Positions 25,501-32,857 of a stretch of DNA of 64,000 bases are shown here, piece after piece. Each line of letters opens with the position of its first letter. Position 1 is the first letter of the stretch. The translations under genes were made by a program, and so were the position numbers. This DNA comes from Diabrotica undecimpunctata (lineage: Eukaryota; Arthropoda; Insecta; Coleoptera; Chrysomelidae). Under the pieces are notes generated by a model. That model made no database searches, was not told the DNA's origin, and worked only from the letters and a program-made list of their open reading frames with translations. The DNA lies in contig NC_092806.1 in NCBI RefSeq assembly GCF_040954645.1, positions 29,909,644 through 29,973,643 on the forward strand, in the 5' to 3' direction.

Positions 25501-26905
25501 CATAGATATCGCGTTTTACGTGTCAAATTGGACCAATAGAAGCGAAGATATGTACCTAAGGCACCTTTGAATACTGACACGTTTACTTTTTGTACGAGTA
25601 TACAATCGTATTACATTTGTTAAATCCTATCACGTGATACCTCTCACGTCCCTATACATTAAACCGTTTAGTTACTACAAGTTTAAGGGCTTTATGTGTT
25701 TCGTTACTCTTTGAAACGGATCTGTCGATATAAGTTGCTCCTCGCAACTGCGAGTATGTACAGCGGTAGGCTACAAGGCGACGCGCTATCAAATAAATGA
25801 AGTAATACTTACGTCAGCTCTTATCCTTTGTATTAGACTGGCGGCAAAATTTCTCCAGACTGAGCCGCGCAGCCGATTGTCTAAGTTGCTTTAAAGTCGC
25901 CTCTTATAATCAATCTTGATCTTGATTCATCAAGAAATTGGTATAGCTTTTCTGTTTTGGTACATGTCGAGGAGGACAATATAATGCCACACTGCTAACT
26001 TTATTTAATTTAGTTAAATTAAATTTTTTCAAAAGATTTTTATGTTTATCACCCTAACATTTAAAGATTGTAATTACCATTTAAATGGGAATAAGCCACA
26101 ATTAAAGGTTAAAGTACGTTTATTGACGTTCAATTTCCACTTCGGAAATCGTTCTCAAAATACAAACATTAGTAAATTAAACAAATACCTTTAATTGTGG
26201 CTTATTCCCATTTAAATAGTAATTACCTTAAAATGCCACAAGAAAATAGCTTCAGAACATTATAAAGATTTTAAATTTCAATACTATTAAACTTTTTTTT
26301 ATTTCAGGACATGTGTTAATTGCAAAAAGTCATTTGTAAAATCCAATGGATGTAACAAAATGACATGCGTATGTGGCGCAAAAATGTGTTATTTATGTGG
26401 CCAAGCAGTTAATGATTATTCACATTTTGGAGATGCAAGGTAAATTTTTTTAAAAATCAACTTGGATATATATTTTATATTTATCGTAAACTGGAGTGAC
26501 GTATCATAAATCCAGTGGCTTAGTAACTGTTTAATAAGAAATATCGCTAATAAAGATTCTCTGTTTTTTATTACGAACTATAGTAATTGTGGTATGTAAA
26601 AAAACTTGTTGAAATCGGTTAATAACTTCAAATTTAAGACGCTTTTGAGTGTTTCAAATCTAAATGAGTCGTACTGTAGATAGCTGGTCATGTTTCCTCA
26701 CGTAGTCCGATTGAGTAGTTCATATACACAAATAAAGTTTTTTTTTATTCTTACCAGTCATTTTTTCAGATGCGCCTTGTTTAGCAATGACGTGGAGATC
26801 AATTTACAAAGAGTATTAAAAGGAGCCCAACAGGCCAAGAATGACTTGGGCAATGTCGAGATCAAATTTGATCCAACTCTCAACATCCAGGAATTTTTTT
26901 ACTAA
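4204..26905 (+). CDS. RNF216-like: RNF216/TRIAD3-type RBR E3 ubiquitin-protein ligase (7 coding exons, complete)
   Basis: Joined exons 4204-4534, 4985-5177, 9107-9446, 12761-13045, 19406-19695, 26308-26439 and 26770-26905 give 1707 bases, that is 568 codons plus stop. Every junction is GT-AG and every phase agrees. RING1 begins at about C325, the IBR holds C414, C417, C432, C437, C442, C445 and C455, and RING2 runs from C482 with the motif SNGCNKMTC. By analogy with RNF216, C495 is the catalytic cysteine that takes ubiquitin as a thioester. The short acidic and aromatic tail after RING2 ends in NIQEFFY. N-terminal residues 1-175 contain three CUE/UBA-like helical motifs (near REIFPR, SIFPDVD and AALPNAD), plausible ubiquitin-binding parts. 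The protein is shorter than the vertebrate form. Introns 2 to 5 are filled with transposons but no coding exon is disrupted. In other animals RNF216 is a cytosolic ligase; no function is shown here beyond homology. Confidence 0.93.
4985..5177 (+). CDS. RNF216-like: RBR ligase coding exon 2 (residues 111-175)
   Basis: Acceptor is TTTTTTAATTGCAG and donor is AA-GTAATT (phase 2). It encodes a third CUE-like helical segment, LQAALPNADPSYL. Confidence 0.9.
5434..5860 (-). pseudogene. LINE reverse transcriptase palm fragment
   Basis: Minus-strand reading gives GYRYSKLIGNIYKNETMTV, then IKIKRGIRNGD (RT motif B region) and, in a second frame, MLLHLRFSDDIVLITNN. That last segment contains the catalytic FxDD-type box, here FSDD. 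This is an RTE-like RT core with at least two frame breaks. Neither the N-terminal endonuclease nor the C-terminal tail is present nearby. Confidence 0.75.
5943..7100. mobile_element. Candidate PIF/Harbinger-like element, boundaries uncertain
   Basis: Both ends are rich in the motif AACGTTG and its complement: near 5963-5996 on the left, and near 7029-7075 on the right, where GTTGGCGCCAAC is palindromic. The GC content is higher than the flanks. A short open frame at 6089-6243 starts MSDMEIAVVATVVIMSAYDC. No DDE motif and no clear target duplication are visible, so the assignment is weak. It may also be two unrelated fragments. Confidence 0.3.
7125..8650 (-). pseudogene. 5'-truncated non-LTR retrotransposon tail with RNase H and zinc knuckle, split by a SINE
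   Basis: On the minus strand the order is a PTVAMELIIGITPLDIYVK segment (8640-8520), the SINE insertion (8078-8378), then an RNase H domain. The RNase H shows CIYTDSSKMKEGSGCG, VVQTELTGI, MICTDSRKAL and WVKGYNRNKGNRIAD. The usual His of the last motif is Tyr here. A C-rich zinc knuckle follows (LCIKCEREDETVE, then LCECPEL in a shifted frame). This layout is that of RNase-H-bearing LINE groups such as R1, LOA or I. RNase H removes the RNA strand during target-primed reverse transcription. A stop and a frameshift show the copy is dead. Confidence 0.8.
8078..8367 (+). mobile_element. tRNA-derived SINE (290 bp) with 11-bp target duplication
   Basis: The first 72 bases resemble a tRNA. They hold an A box (TAGCGCAAGCGG), a CTCGCAA anticodon-like loop, and a B box (GGTTCGAATCC) at 8127-8137. 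The acceptor stem is imperfect. A unique body begins around GTCGACTCAGCCTG and ends in a short TTATTATAT tail. Perfect 11-bp repeats TTGTTAAAGAC flank it at 8067-8077 and 8368-8378. The boxes form an internal RNA polymerase III promoter. It sits inside the LINE at 7125-8650 and in the orientation opposite to it. Confidence 0.88.
9001..9037. repeat. Short tandem repeat, about 14-bp unit
   Basis: Three near-perfect copies of ACTTAACTTAAAAA. Confidence 0.8.
9107..9446 (+). CDS. RNF216-like: RBR ligase coding exon 3 (linker, residues 175-288)
   Basis: Acceptor is AATCTGTTCTAG and donor is ATG-GTACGC in phase 0. The exon encodes a hydrophilic segment with FLETFPDPIETF and a basic YTRIRRKYIDLVFKWEKK stretch before the RBR module. 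It has no recognised domain. Confidence 0.88.
9700..10390 (-). pseudogene. LINE reverse transcriptase N-terminal part, frameshifted
   Basis: The minus-strand translation starts with EEV-type motif AVLLQKDGKAEGPDEEHAE (the GKAxGPD box before the RT palm). In other frames it continues through IFLDWLKSTFVTLPNKSNA, then SQFGVKNGMRTPQALFSL and SYFIDNCKTFDCIHHQKL, the altered motif A where an Asp-Xaa-Lys pattern is usual. Several frameshifts are present and the FADD box is missing. It is an RTE-like LINE fragment in intron 3. Confidence 0.78.
10545..12430 (-). pseudogene. RTE-like LINE, family A copy 1 (RT and C-terminal tail)
   Basis: Minus strand, 5'-truncated. Blocks in order are a basic linker (12421-12140), an RT N-terminal region with NKKAPGPGCISPELIKYG and TSIFKKGDRKRFENYRGIS (12129-11614), motif A to C around 11560-11290 with LSFADDQVVIAQDQ (FADD catalytic box), and the C-terminal tail (11060-10563) with SIITYGAENWIINKK and RRKRGRPRKSWRNEV. 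Frameshifts separate the blocks. The last bases and the tail RERWKRLSEGRQ match the plus-strand copy at 41637-42933, so both belong to one family. Confidence 0.88.
12430..12760. other. End of intron 3, no feature seen
   Basis: AT-rich sequence up to the exon 4 acceptor. Nothing else is recognised. Confidence 0.5.
12761..13045 (+). CDS. RNF216-like: RBR ligase coding exon 4 (RING1, residues 289-383)
   Basis: Acceptor is GTAATTTTAG and donor is CTGCAG-GTGAGT, with phase 0 at both ends. There is no in-frame ATG near its start, so it is easily missed as a stand-alone open frame. It encodes a charged helix (RKQIERELKLKNEAYRHAKE), then the RING1 cysteines starting ETCQCCFDEELIP and continuing through CMKDCPFCKECVKKG and CMADCDSEF. 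RING1 recruits the E2 in RBR ligases. Confidence 0.92.
13490..13745. repeat. Diverged member of the palindromic AATAAGCCACAA repeat family
   Basis: The left part has TTGGGAATATGCTACAATTTT and a small hairpin (ATTTCCACTTCGGAAAT). The right part has the inverted counterpart (CCTTATTCCCAA, then GCCACAATAAAAAAGCTTC). It is more degenerate than the copies at 26080, 34771 and 39371. Confidence 0.55.
14710..16980 (+). mobile_element. LINE-X 3' fragment inserted in the mariner element, itself split by LINE-Y
   Basis: Sequence 14710-14810 reads ILEELKVNDRLLKQLQQRYL and then FVHIARR. Sequence 16738-16920 reads ARRTGMMEKLIVEGRVEGKR, then RGRSPSRWVDQ, and stops near 16921. The 3' tail ends in (GAG)n. 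The 8-bp flanking repeats are TGTTTCTT at 14702-14709 and 16981-16988. Removing LINE-Y and one copy of its duplication restores the run HIARRTGMMEK. It is a 5'-truncated RTE-like copy. Confidence 0.75.
14811..16737 (+). mobile_element. LINE-Y: RTE-like LINE with nearly complete RT, nested in LINE-X
   Basis: Perfect 10-bp repeats GCTAGAAGAA at 14801-14810 and 16738-16747 flank it, and it ends in a (GA)n tail. Coding blocks are in three frames. 14839-15150 is a charged pre-RT linker; 15111-15450 has KKNKSPGCDDITGELL and IPIHKKGTTTKCSNYRD; 15470-16320 has EQAGFVKGKGTREQI, FLDYQKAFDCVKW (motif A), SRGVRQGCILSPDLFN (motif B) and LRFADDTTLIA (FADD box); 16297-16712 holds the tail FSYGAETWTIKSEDRKR and RRGRGHSPIRWSDQV. 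Three frameshifts inactivate it. The endonuclease is lost by 5' truncation. Confidence 0.88.
17820..19166 (-). pseudogene. IS630/Tc1-mariner-type DDE transposase with a very long D-to-E spacing, copy 1
   Basis: Minus-strand transposase with two frame breaks, near 18908 in a T tract and near 18240. It starts MDFKSTLKMHKINRQ with an N-terminal helix-turn-helix region. The DDE_3-type core shows VYMDETYIHASH (first Asp), VLVIDNAPYHN (second Asp) and PPYHPDLNPIELVWS (Glu). About 80 residues separate the second Asp from the Glu, far more than the 34-41 of typical Tc1/mariner. The C-terminus is strongly acidic (SETENEEEEEESDLE). It is related in layout to the element at 22000-23404 but clearly diverged from it. 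TIRs were not found. Confidence 0.85.
19406..19695 (+). CDS. RNF216-like: RBR ligase coding exon 5 (IBR, residues 384-480)
   Basis: Acceptor is GGTTTTAG and donor is ACCAG-GTAATT in phase 2. It encodes a helix (FERLAQKIASEEIRKA) followed by the in-between-RING zinc module: CPFCDFATILPDEDKIF, then KCENPECLKESCRQCKHESH and KRC. The ATG at its first codon is internal, not a gene start. Confidence 0.92.
20241..20486 (-). other. Unrecognised minus-strand open frame starting MVNTRSNPG
   Basis: From the ATG at 20484-20486 the frame encodes a basic, Pro-rich N-terminus (MVNTRSNPGDRKKPEEPAMG) and then a hydrophilic stretch, ending after about 80 codons at 20241. The style recalls the start of a retroelement gag protein, but no zinc knuckle or protease is present. 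It lies immediately downstream, on the minus strand, of the hairpin array at 20633-21440. The array could therefore be the leader of a truncated mobile element. This is not established. Confidence 0.3.
20633..21440. repeat. Array of ten dispersed, covarying hairpins
   Basis: Ten units start at 20633, 20723, 20816, 20921, 21010, 21093, 21161, 21241, 21322 and 21407, spaced 68-105 bp. Most are 34-38 bp long. A typical unit has a 5' arm CTAAGTGTTTCTT, a loop GACTTACGG and a 3' arm AAGAAACAACTTAG, forming a 13-bp stem with one bulged base. The arms change together between units: TATTCCTT with AAGGAATA, GTTCTTT with AAAGAAC, and outer CTAAGT/ACTTAG with ATAAGT/ACTTAT. The AT-rich spacers are not conserved. 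On the minus strand nine of ten loops contain GTAAG. The array lies within intron 5 of the RBR gene. Its function is unknown. Confidence 0.85.
22000..23404 (+). CDS. IS630/Tc1-mariner-type DDE transposase with a very long D-to-E spacing, copy 2 (one frameshift)
   Basis: Starts at the ATG at 22000 (MDEKPSCSKRRQQN, basic and nuclear-localisation-like). The first frame ends at 22269, and a long frame from 22223 carries on to 23404. The break lies in an A-rich tract near 22254-22266, so one indel would account for it. Motifs are an N-terminal helix-turn-helix (YRVLKNTSENKK end), YYLDETWINEGH (first Asp), VVVMDNAPYQSRR (second Asp) and LPSYHCELNPIELIW (Glu). I count 83 residues between the second Asp and the Glu. 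The tail is acidic. About 390 codons after the frameshift are intact, which suggests fairly recent activity. It lies in RBR intron 5 on the sense strand. Confidence 0.85.
23779..24350. repeat. Tandem repeat, about 152-bp period, with an inverted partner
   Basis: The motif GCTTTTTG recurs at 23780, 23932 and 24084. Each unit holds GTGGCATTC or a variant, an AATAAGCCACAA-like block, and a small hairpin such as GATCTCTATATAAAGAGATC followed by GTTTTCAAATATAC. At 24270-24345 the end of a unit appears in inverse orientation. It is related in layout to the palindromic AATAAGCCACAA repeats elsewhere in the window. Confidence 0.75.
24857..25510. repeat. Degenerate repeats containing GTAAATCCAGGTACTTTGC and short TGTCACATTCTAC units
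   Basis: The block GTAAATCCAGGTACTTTGC or a close variant occurs near 24859, 24930, 25127 and 25320. It is followed in several copies by GTTGT, GAGACTAGA and a GGACGT-containing block. From about 25355 to 25510 a shorter unit of roughly 20-24 bp (variants of TCACATTCTACATCAAA) is repeated. No coding potential is seen. Confidence 0.6.
26080..26260. repeat. Palindromic MITE-like repeat, copy 1
   Basis: The left arm TTTAAATGGGAATAAGCCAC, then AATTAAAGG, is matched by the right arm CCTTTAATTGTGGC, then TTATTCCCATTTAAA. The centre holds a hairpin, TTTCCACTTCGGAAA, followed by TCGTTCTCAAAATACAAAC. The outer right flank GCCACAAGAAAATAGCTTC is the complement of the left flank of the copy at 34771. 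It has no coding capacity. Confidence 0.8.
26308..26439 (+). CDS. RNF216-like: RBR ligase coding exon 6 (RING2, residues 480-523)
   Basis: Acceptor is TTTTATTTCAG and donor is GCAAG-GTAAAT in phase 2. It encodes CVNCKKSFVKSNGCNKMTC and then VCGAKMCYLCG. The Cys in SNGCNKM (C495) aligns with the thioester-forming cysteine of RNF216. Further His (DYSHFGD) may complete zinc binding. Confidence 0.93.
26770..26905 (+). CDS. RNF216-like: RBR ligase coding exon 7 (C-terminus, residues 524-568)
   Basis: Acceptor is CATTTTTTCAG. The exon completes the split Arg codon, encodes a short helical tail (INLQRVLKGAQQAKNDLGN) and ends at TAA 26903-26905. Confidence 0.9.
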
Positions 26906-27554
26906 AGACTGATGAATGTTCAAATACGAGTGCCAAATTTGTACTGCAAGATATACTTTATTTAAGTGATATATCGTTAGTTTTTAAGATAATATTTCGT
27001 GATTATTAAATGGCTGTTGATTGTGGTATTTCTGGTGATATGAAGATGACAAAACATTTGGTTTTTGTATTGTTCTTGGAAAATTTGTGAGTATGTCCTA
27101 GAATAATAAACTTTTTAATTAGATATGTACTGAACATACTAATACATTTTAAGTCTGAGTGCCTTTAATAACGTTAGTGAATAAGAATGATCTACAAAAC
27201 CGAGGTTTTTAACTCAAAATGACTCATTCCCAAAATGCTCAATGTTTTACACCACCATACATTATGTTGTACACTTGTTAGGTTAACTACTTGTTAAAGT
27301 AGATATAAGTAATTATTTTATTCGTTAACTATGGTCTAGAATTGTATATTTTACACTCAAATATCGAGAACACTTGTTACCACAACACAATAAAGTAATA
27401 AGATGGGTTAATGATTTACACTTTGTTGAGATCAATCGATGCGTTTCTTTACATGTTTTTGTTTTTTTTTACCATAATTTATATTGTTTGTTCCCCCCCC
27501 ATTTCTGCTTCTGGAGGAAATAAAATACAATTACTTAAGAGATAAAATATCACA
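26906..27554 (+). other. 3'UTR and downstream flank of the RBR gene
   Basis: No open frame of interest. AATAAA at 27105-27110, about 200 bases after the stop, is a plausible polyadenylation signal. Confidence 0.5.
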
Positions 27555-27558
27555 TTAA

Positions 27559-30146
27559 CCCTTTAACTGCCGTGTACGTCATATCGACGCACACGACTTT
27601 TGTATTAAACGCCGTGTGCATCGATAAGACGCACACGTAGTATCATCAATTTTTGCTTTGTGTGTCTAAGGCGCGCACAGTTTCCATGCATTTATATGAT
27701 GTTTTCAATTGCCCTGGCGTAGTAGAACTTACACTAGAAATGGCTTGTAAAAATAAAAATCTGTTCAATAAAAAAAAATATTTTACATTTTTCTCACAAA
27801 AAGGAATAAGCATAGTTAATAACGAAAAAACAAAGGAAATAAATGTAGTCAAGCAATTTTGTGAATAGTCTAAAAACAATTTTGGCACATATGTGGTTTT
27901 TCGGGATATACAGGGCACATAATATATCGAACAGTCTTGGCCATTTTTAGCGCATAATTTCTGCCTTGCTCTCGAGAGTATCTGGTATAGCAGCTCTTAC
28001 AGCGACTTCTAATGACTTTGCCCTCTTTCTTTGCCACTTCTAGCTTATGTCTGATGGCCGGTAATGCCTCTGAAATATTACGATCGTCGTCAGAATAGTG
28101 GAGTAACTGACTGCATAACTTTTCTCTAAATTTTACTACAGATAGTTTATTTTGATGGCTCTTATTATACAGAAACAATGAATTGAAAACCGTTGTCCCC
28201 AGTAAACTCTCAACAGCTGCTTTTCTATACCATTTTAGAGCCTTTCGTACAGCCGAAGAATAGGAAGCTCTCTGGTCCGAAAGATCTATACAGGTTTTAG
28301 CAGCATTATAATCTGCTACCGCTAGTGGTTTCTGTCGCTGACATATTTCTACCATATTATCGGTGTGTACCGTACATCTCTTTTGTCCTTCCACTTGAAT
28401 ACTGTAATACCATCACTCTCCATTCCAAAAATTTGACCTTTAGCGAGACTCCTTTTGATGACGTTTTTAGGGTTACATTTACAATTGCTTCGTAAAGTAC
28501 CAACGAGATGTGTAGCTTGCTTTGAGAACTTCCTGGCTAAATTCACACTTGTGTACCAATTATCAGTGATTAAAGTCCTTCCAGAGTCAAGAAGAGTTTC
28601 CATAAGCTCTAATACTGTTTTGTCTGCAATTGATTGTCCATCTTGCTTAGTTATTTCTTTTCCACAATATATTTTCATATTATATGTGTAACCACCATTG
28701 ACACATAGTTTGAATATTTTGATTCCGAACTTATGGCGTTTACCCTTGATGTATTGACGGAACTTTAGTCTTCCTTTGAAAGGTATCATCGTTTCATCAA
28801 TGCATACCGTTTTGGAGGAAATAAAATATTCCTGATATTTTATTACTAGCTTATCAATAAGACTCTGAACCTTATGCAAACGATCTTCTGGAGGACACAC
28901 TTCATTATCAGCAAAATGCCACATTCGAAGTATTAACTCAAATCTGTTTCTTCTCATAAATTTACATGCCGGACTATTATATAGTTCAGAGCGACTCCAA
29001 TAATGTGATAGAGAAGGTTTTTTATCTAAACCCATCCATAAAAGTATACCCAAAAATACGTGCATTTCAACAGCGTCAGTATCTCTCCAGGCATTCAGAC
29101 GGGACTGCTTAGTTAGTGACTCATCTGTAATCTTTTCTATAATAACTTGCTCAGCGTAGCGGTTTGTTTCATGAACCATGAGGTCGATGAGATCATCGTT
29201 GACAAATAATTTAAACATCTCGAGTTCAGTTTTTGTTGTTAAATCCGCAATAACTTCTGGGGGGATTCCGTAAGTGTTATCATAGACAAAATTTTTTTGA
29301 TTTCTGCTAGAACACTTTCTCCATGTTTTATTGTGTTCGTCCAGAAATAATTCCTCGTCTATCTGTGATAGCTGTTGTGAGTGTGGAGTAGAAGTATCAG
29401 AGGAACTCGATTCTTTAGAATTGGAAAATATTACTGGGCTGTGGCAACCTAAAACAAAATATTTATAATAAAATCTACCTATAATTATTATTATTTCTAG
29501 CCGTTACCTTCTCTTTTTTGTTTTGAAGTGGACGGACGAGTTTCATCTTCTGACGTTTCTGTTATATCCGGGAAATAATTTTTATCCGCCAACGAGTCGT
29601 CAGAATCGTCAATTTCGTCGCTCATGCCGCTCTCAATACTCCTATCCAGCTCATTTTCCTCAATATCTGCTGCCCATATTTCTAGCTGTTTTTGTTGTTT
29701 TTTATATTTTTTCCAAGACATTTTATCGTCCTGATACACTAACAATATACCAACTTGTATAACTAATACACTAATAGTATAAAAAATACAATCAAATTAA
29801 GATAAACTCGCAAACAATATAACTACGAAATACAACTAAACGTAACCGTAACTCAAAACTTACTGACTTGCATAAACCTGTCTTACTGTGCGAAGTTTAG
29901 TACGCGTTCCCACTCTAAAATGTGTGCGTCACATAAGCGCACACGTCATACAAACCATTTTGTTCTAGGCTACGCCGTGTGCGTCATTTTATCACACATT
30001 TTTTTTCTTCTAAAATGACACTAAATTTGCAAAAATAAATTTAACTGATCTCCCATACGTTTGTTAATTATAAAAAATGTGGATTTCAATGATAAAAATT
30101 TTGGCGTCAACGTAACCTGTTATAATTTCGCCTGGCAGTCAAAGGG
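27559..30146 (-). mobile_element. Complete piggyBac-type transposon (2588 bp) at a TTAA target
   Basis: It is flanked by TTAA at 27555-27558 and 30147-30150. Terminal inverted repeats are CCCTTTAACTGCC on the left, and on the right GGCAGTCAAAGGG, whose complement is CCCTTTGACTGCC. Subterminal regions on both sides are rich in GTGTGCGTC and its complement. The single transposase gene is on the minus strand. Both ends are intact, so the element could still be mobilised in trans, although its own transposase is frameshifted. Confidence 0.93.
27870..29721 (-). CDS. piggyBac transposase with a 59-bp intron and one frameshift
   Basis: The start is taken as the ATG at 29719-29721 (MSWKKYKKQQ). Another ATG eight codons upstream is possible. 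The acidic N-terminal exon ends at 29508 (GAAG-GTAACG). A 59-bp intron (29449-29507) ends TTTTGTTTTAG, and the phases match. The DDD catalytic core shows VCIDETMIPFKGR, TLITDNWYTSVNLA and CIDLSDQRASYS. The C-terminal Cys-rich domain is RCKSCYTRYSREQGR, then MCPVYPEKPHMCQNC. A frameshift near 28360-28390, between KWKDKRDV and HTDNMVEI, breaks the gene into two overlapping frames. The transposase cuts and pastes the element at TTAA. Confidence 0.9.
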
Positions 30147-30422
30147 TTAAAGATGAGACCTCTATTTGCAAAAGAACCAATCTCCACCCTGGCAAAATTT
30201 GCCGTAAATCGTAATTTTTTACCGTGGACATATTTGTAAAACCTGGAGCCACAAAATTCGTTATCCATAAACTTTGATTGCTCAAAATTAGTTTTTCTTT
30301 GCTAGTTTCTTGGTTGTTATTAAAATACTCTTATAATTAAAGAAAACTATTTGGAGATTTGGTAATTTTGAAATAAACAGACCAGGAGATTGGTTATTTT
30401 GTAGTAAAAACAATATCACTCA

Positions 30423-30659
30423 GCTTAAAAAAAATGCAATAAATATGCATCCGGAAATCCTGTATTACAGAGATAGTATATTACAGAAATGTTTATTTTT
30501 GTTTTTCTCTAAATAATATTTCAAATAATTTAGTTGAATATTACTTTTACGTGGATACGAAGCAAGTACATCTTTGATGTAAATTTTTGAAAATATTCCC
30601 TAATTTAAAATAACGTGCAGCGATTAGTTTAAATCGAAATATCTGGAGAATGATTGTTC
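30423..30659. repeat. 237-bp direct repeat, copy 1
   Basis: Identical to 32621-32857 except for six base differences, same orientation, about 2.0 kb apart. It starts GCTTAAAAAAAATGC and ends GAATGATTGTTC. Confidence 0.9.
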
Positions 30660-30917
30660 GTTAGCCAAACAAAACAAATTGCCAACAAAGATGATTGTCA
30701 AACAAATCCTTTTTATTTTTGATATCTGAAAGTGCCAACTCTGCAGTGCTTTGAATGTAGACAATGCTTCGGTTTTCCAATCGTAAAACTTGAAATCCAT
30801 ATTGGGGCGCTGCAAAGTTGTACTTTCAGATATTATTTTAAAATAGTCCTCAGGTGTCCTCAGATTTTTTACATTTTTTATGATTCTCACTATGACGTTT
30901 TGATTACTAGAGCCCAA
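30624..30917 (-). other. Unrecognised minus-strand open frame of 97 codons
   Basis: Contains IKNVKNLRTPEDYFKIISES and FKFYDWKTEALSTFKALQSW, a plausible structured protein segment rather than random translation. It ends inside direct-repeat copy 1. I do not recognise the family with confidence. Given the neighbourhood it is probably part of a repetitive element. No partner domain is visible upstream. Confidence 0.35.
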
Positions 30918-31745
30918 TCTTTAAAAGCTACAGCATGAAATTTTAGTTTTGCGTTTTAACAACAAATGTAAGGTACATATTTCAAATATGCTTAAAAACG
31001 TTAGATTTAAACGTTCACACAACAAACAATCTAAAACATTCACTTAAATCTTAAATTTTTTTTTAATTGCACTAGTACGTTTTTCAAAAGAACAAAACTA
31101 AAACAGTCTTTTTAAATGCATTTTCTGTGACGTGTGATCGTTTGTAATGTAAAACATTAAATTCTGCGTTTTTTATTCATATTTCAATTGCCTCATATTT
31201 GTTACCACAACTCCAAATTAGATTTTCGTGTCATAGTTTTTAAAGATTGATCTCTAGAATGAAAAGTTTACTACAACTGGTCAATGAAAGTTATCAATTT
31301 TATTGATCTCACAAGAATCGTAAAAAATGGCAAAAACTTACGGCACGTTAATTTATTTAACACTTTTATAAAAGCTGAGTTTTAAAACGCATCTTAATTT
31401 TTGTCGATAGGACATTTGGATCAAAAGATATTGAATTTTTACCTTCCAGCTGATACAAATTTTATTGAACATTGATTTCGTGCGCGTGACAGACATGCAA
31501 AATCGACGGTTGCTTCAAGCGTTGTTTCTAAGAGAACGGTTCATTCTACACCAAAAACGCTTATAAACATTTTTGTTCAAAATTATCTCATCTACATTTT
31601 TTATTTGAAAAATTTTTTTCTACGGTGTACAGATTCTTGGTAAATAGATTTTTTTGCGTTTTTACCCCCCTACGAGGGGGGTTTTAGGGGGAAGCCCGGA
31701 GGTAAAAGTGGTAAACATTTTTGCATCTTTTTTGGGGTACCAAAA

Positions 31746-32420
31746 TTAATATTCTCTGACGACTGGATTAATAATAAATAATATTATAATATGTTGCACC
31801 CTTAACGGAGCTTCAATGAAAAAATTTTTCCCATTTTTTATCAAATCATTAACAAGTGGAAATTGCAGCCACATAGTCTCAGCAACGCGATTCAATCCGT
31901 GTGCTAGACTTGTATAGTGAATTAGGTTTGGATAAAACACTTGTAAGGTTTGATGCTGTTTTGGTCATATATGGTACATCGTCGGAAAGCATTAATACTA
32001 TTTTATTGGTGGGCTCAGCCTCGGGAAGATAAAAATTTGTTAAAGCTTCATTTACGAATCTTGAAACTGTATTGTTCTTGTTGCTTACGGTTCTTTTGAG
32101 CACACTAAATAACCTTTCGTTAAGATTTCTTCGTGAAGTACCCCTAAGATTAAATTAGCGACGTATCTTCCACAAATATCTGTAGTAGTTTCCACAGCAA
32201 ACCAGATGTAATTGTTCCCCACTAGTCTTTTTACTTTTTTTTGTGGTTTCCTTGTAAACGCAATTAACATTTTTTCGCAGAATACTTTCATCCGGTACAT
32301 GTATTTGACAGTACTTTTCCAAAAACGAGTTAAAACTTTAATTTTGCAGTTTATTTAGTGGGAATTCGAGTCCACCATTTCACTGCCTATATCAAAATTA
32401 AATTTCTGCTTTCCGCTATA
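31746..32420 (-). pseudogene. hAT-superfamily transposase fragment
   Basis: Minus-strand reading in shifting frames gives LEKYCQIHVPDESILRKN, then NNYIWFAVETTTDICGRYVA (a degenerate form of the DETTD catalytic region), then IVLMLSDDVPYMTKTA (second Asp region), and YTSLAHGLNRVAE followed by NDLIKNGKNFFIEAPLRVQ. This layout is that of hAT-like proteins related to CGG-binding-protein-like elements. The BED finger and the C-terminal dimerisation domain are absent. At least three frame breaks occur. It lies between the two 237-bp direct repeats. Confidence 0.72.
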
Positions 32421-32620
32421 TCTCAAAGTTGATTATAAGTATTTTACAATTGTTTGTTGCTTACATTTATTTGTAAACATTTTTTAGGGTTTCTTGATGT
32501 AAATATGTTTTTACATGTTGTACTATATTGTATTTTTTGTCGCATTGTATCTGTTATCAATGATAACATCAACAAGTTCCTTAGAGAATCAATGCAGGCT
32601 GTTTCCTGCTTAGTTTCGCT

Positions 32621-32857
32621 GCTTAAAAAAAATGCAATAAATATGCATCCGGAAATCCTGTATTACAGAGATAGTATATTACAGAAATGTTTATTTTTGT
32701 TTTTCTCTAAATAATATTTCAAATAATTTAGTTGAATATTACTTTTACGTGAATATGAAGCAAGTACATCTTTGCCGTAAATTGTTGAAAATATTCCCTA
32801 ATTTAAAATAAAGTGCAGCGATTAGTTTAAATCGAAATATCTGGAGAATGATTGTTC
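32621..32857. repeat. 237-bp direct repeat, copy 2
   Basis: Near-identical partner of 30423-30659. It extends an open frame from 32454 that reads FLRESMQAVSCLVSLLKKN and then INMHPEILYYRDSIL. That frame may be chance or part of an element. Confidence 0.9.

Noticed and set aside
32454..32714. Last exon of a host gene
   Set aside because: It overlaps the 237-bp repeat that also occurs at 30423; it has no matched upstream exon and no recognised domain.
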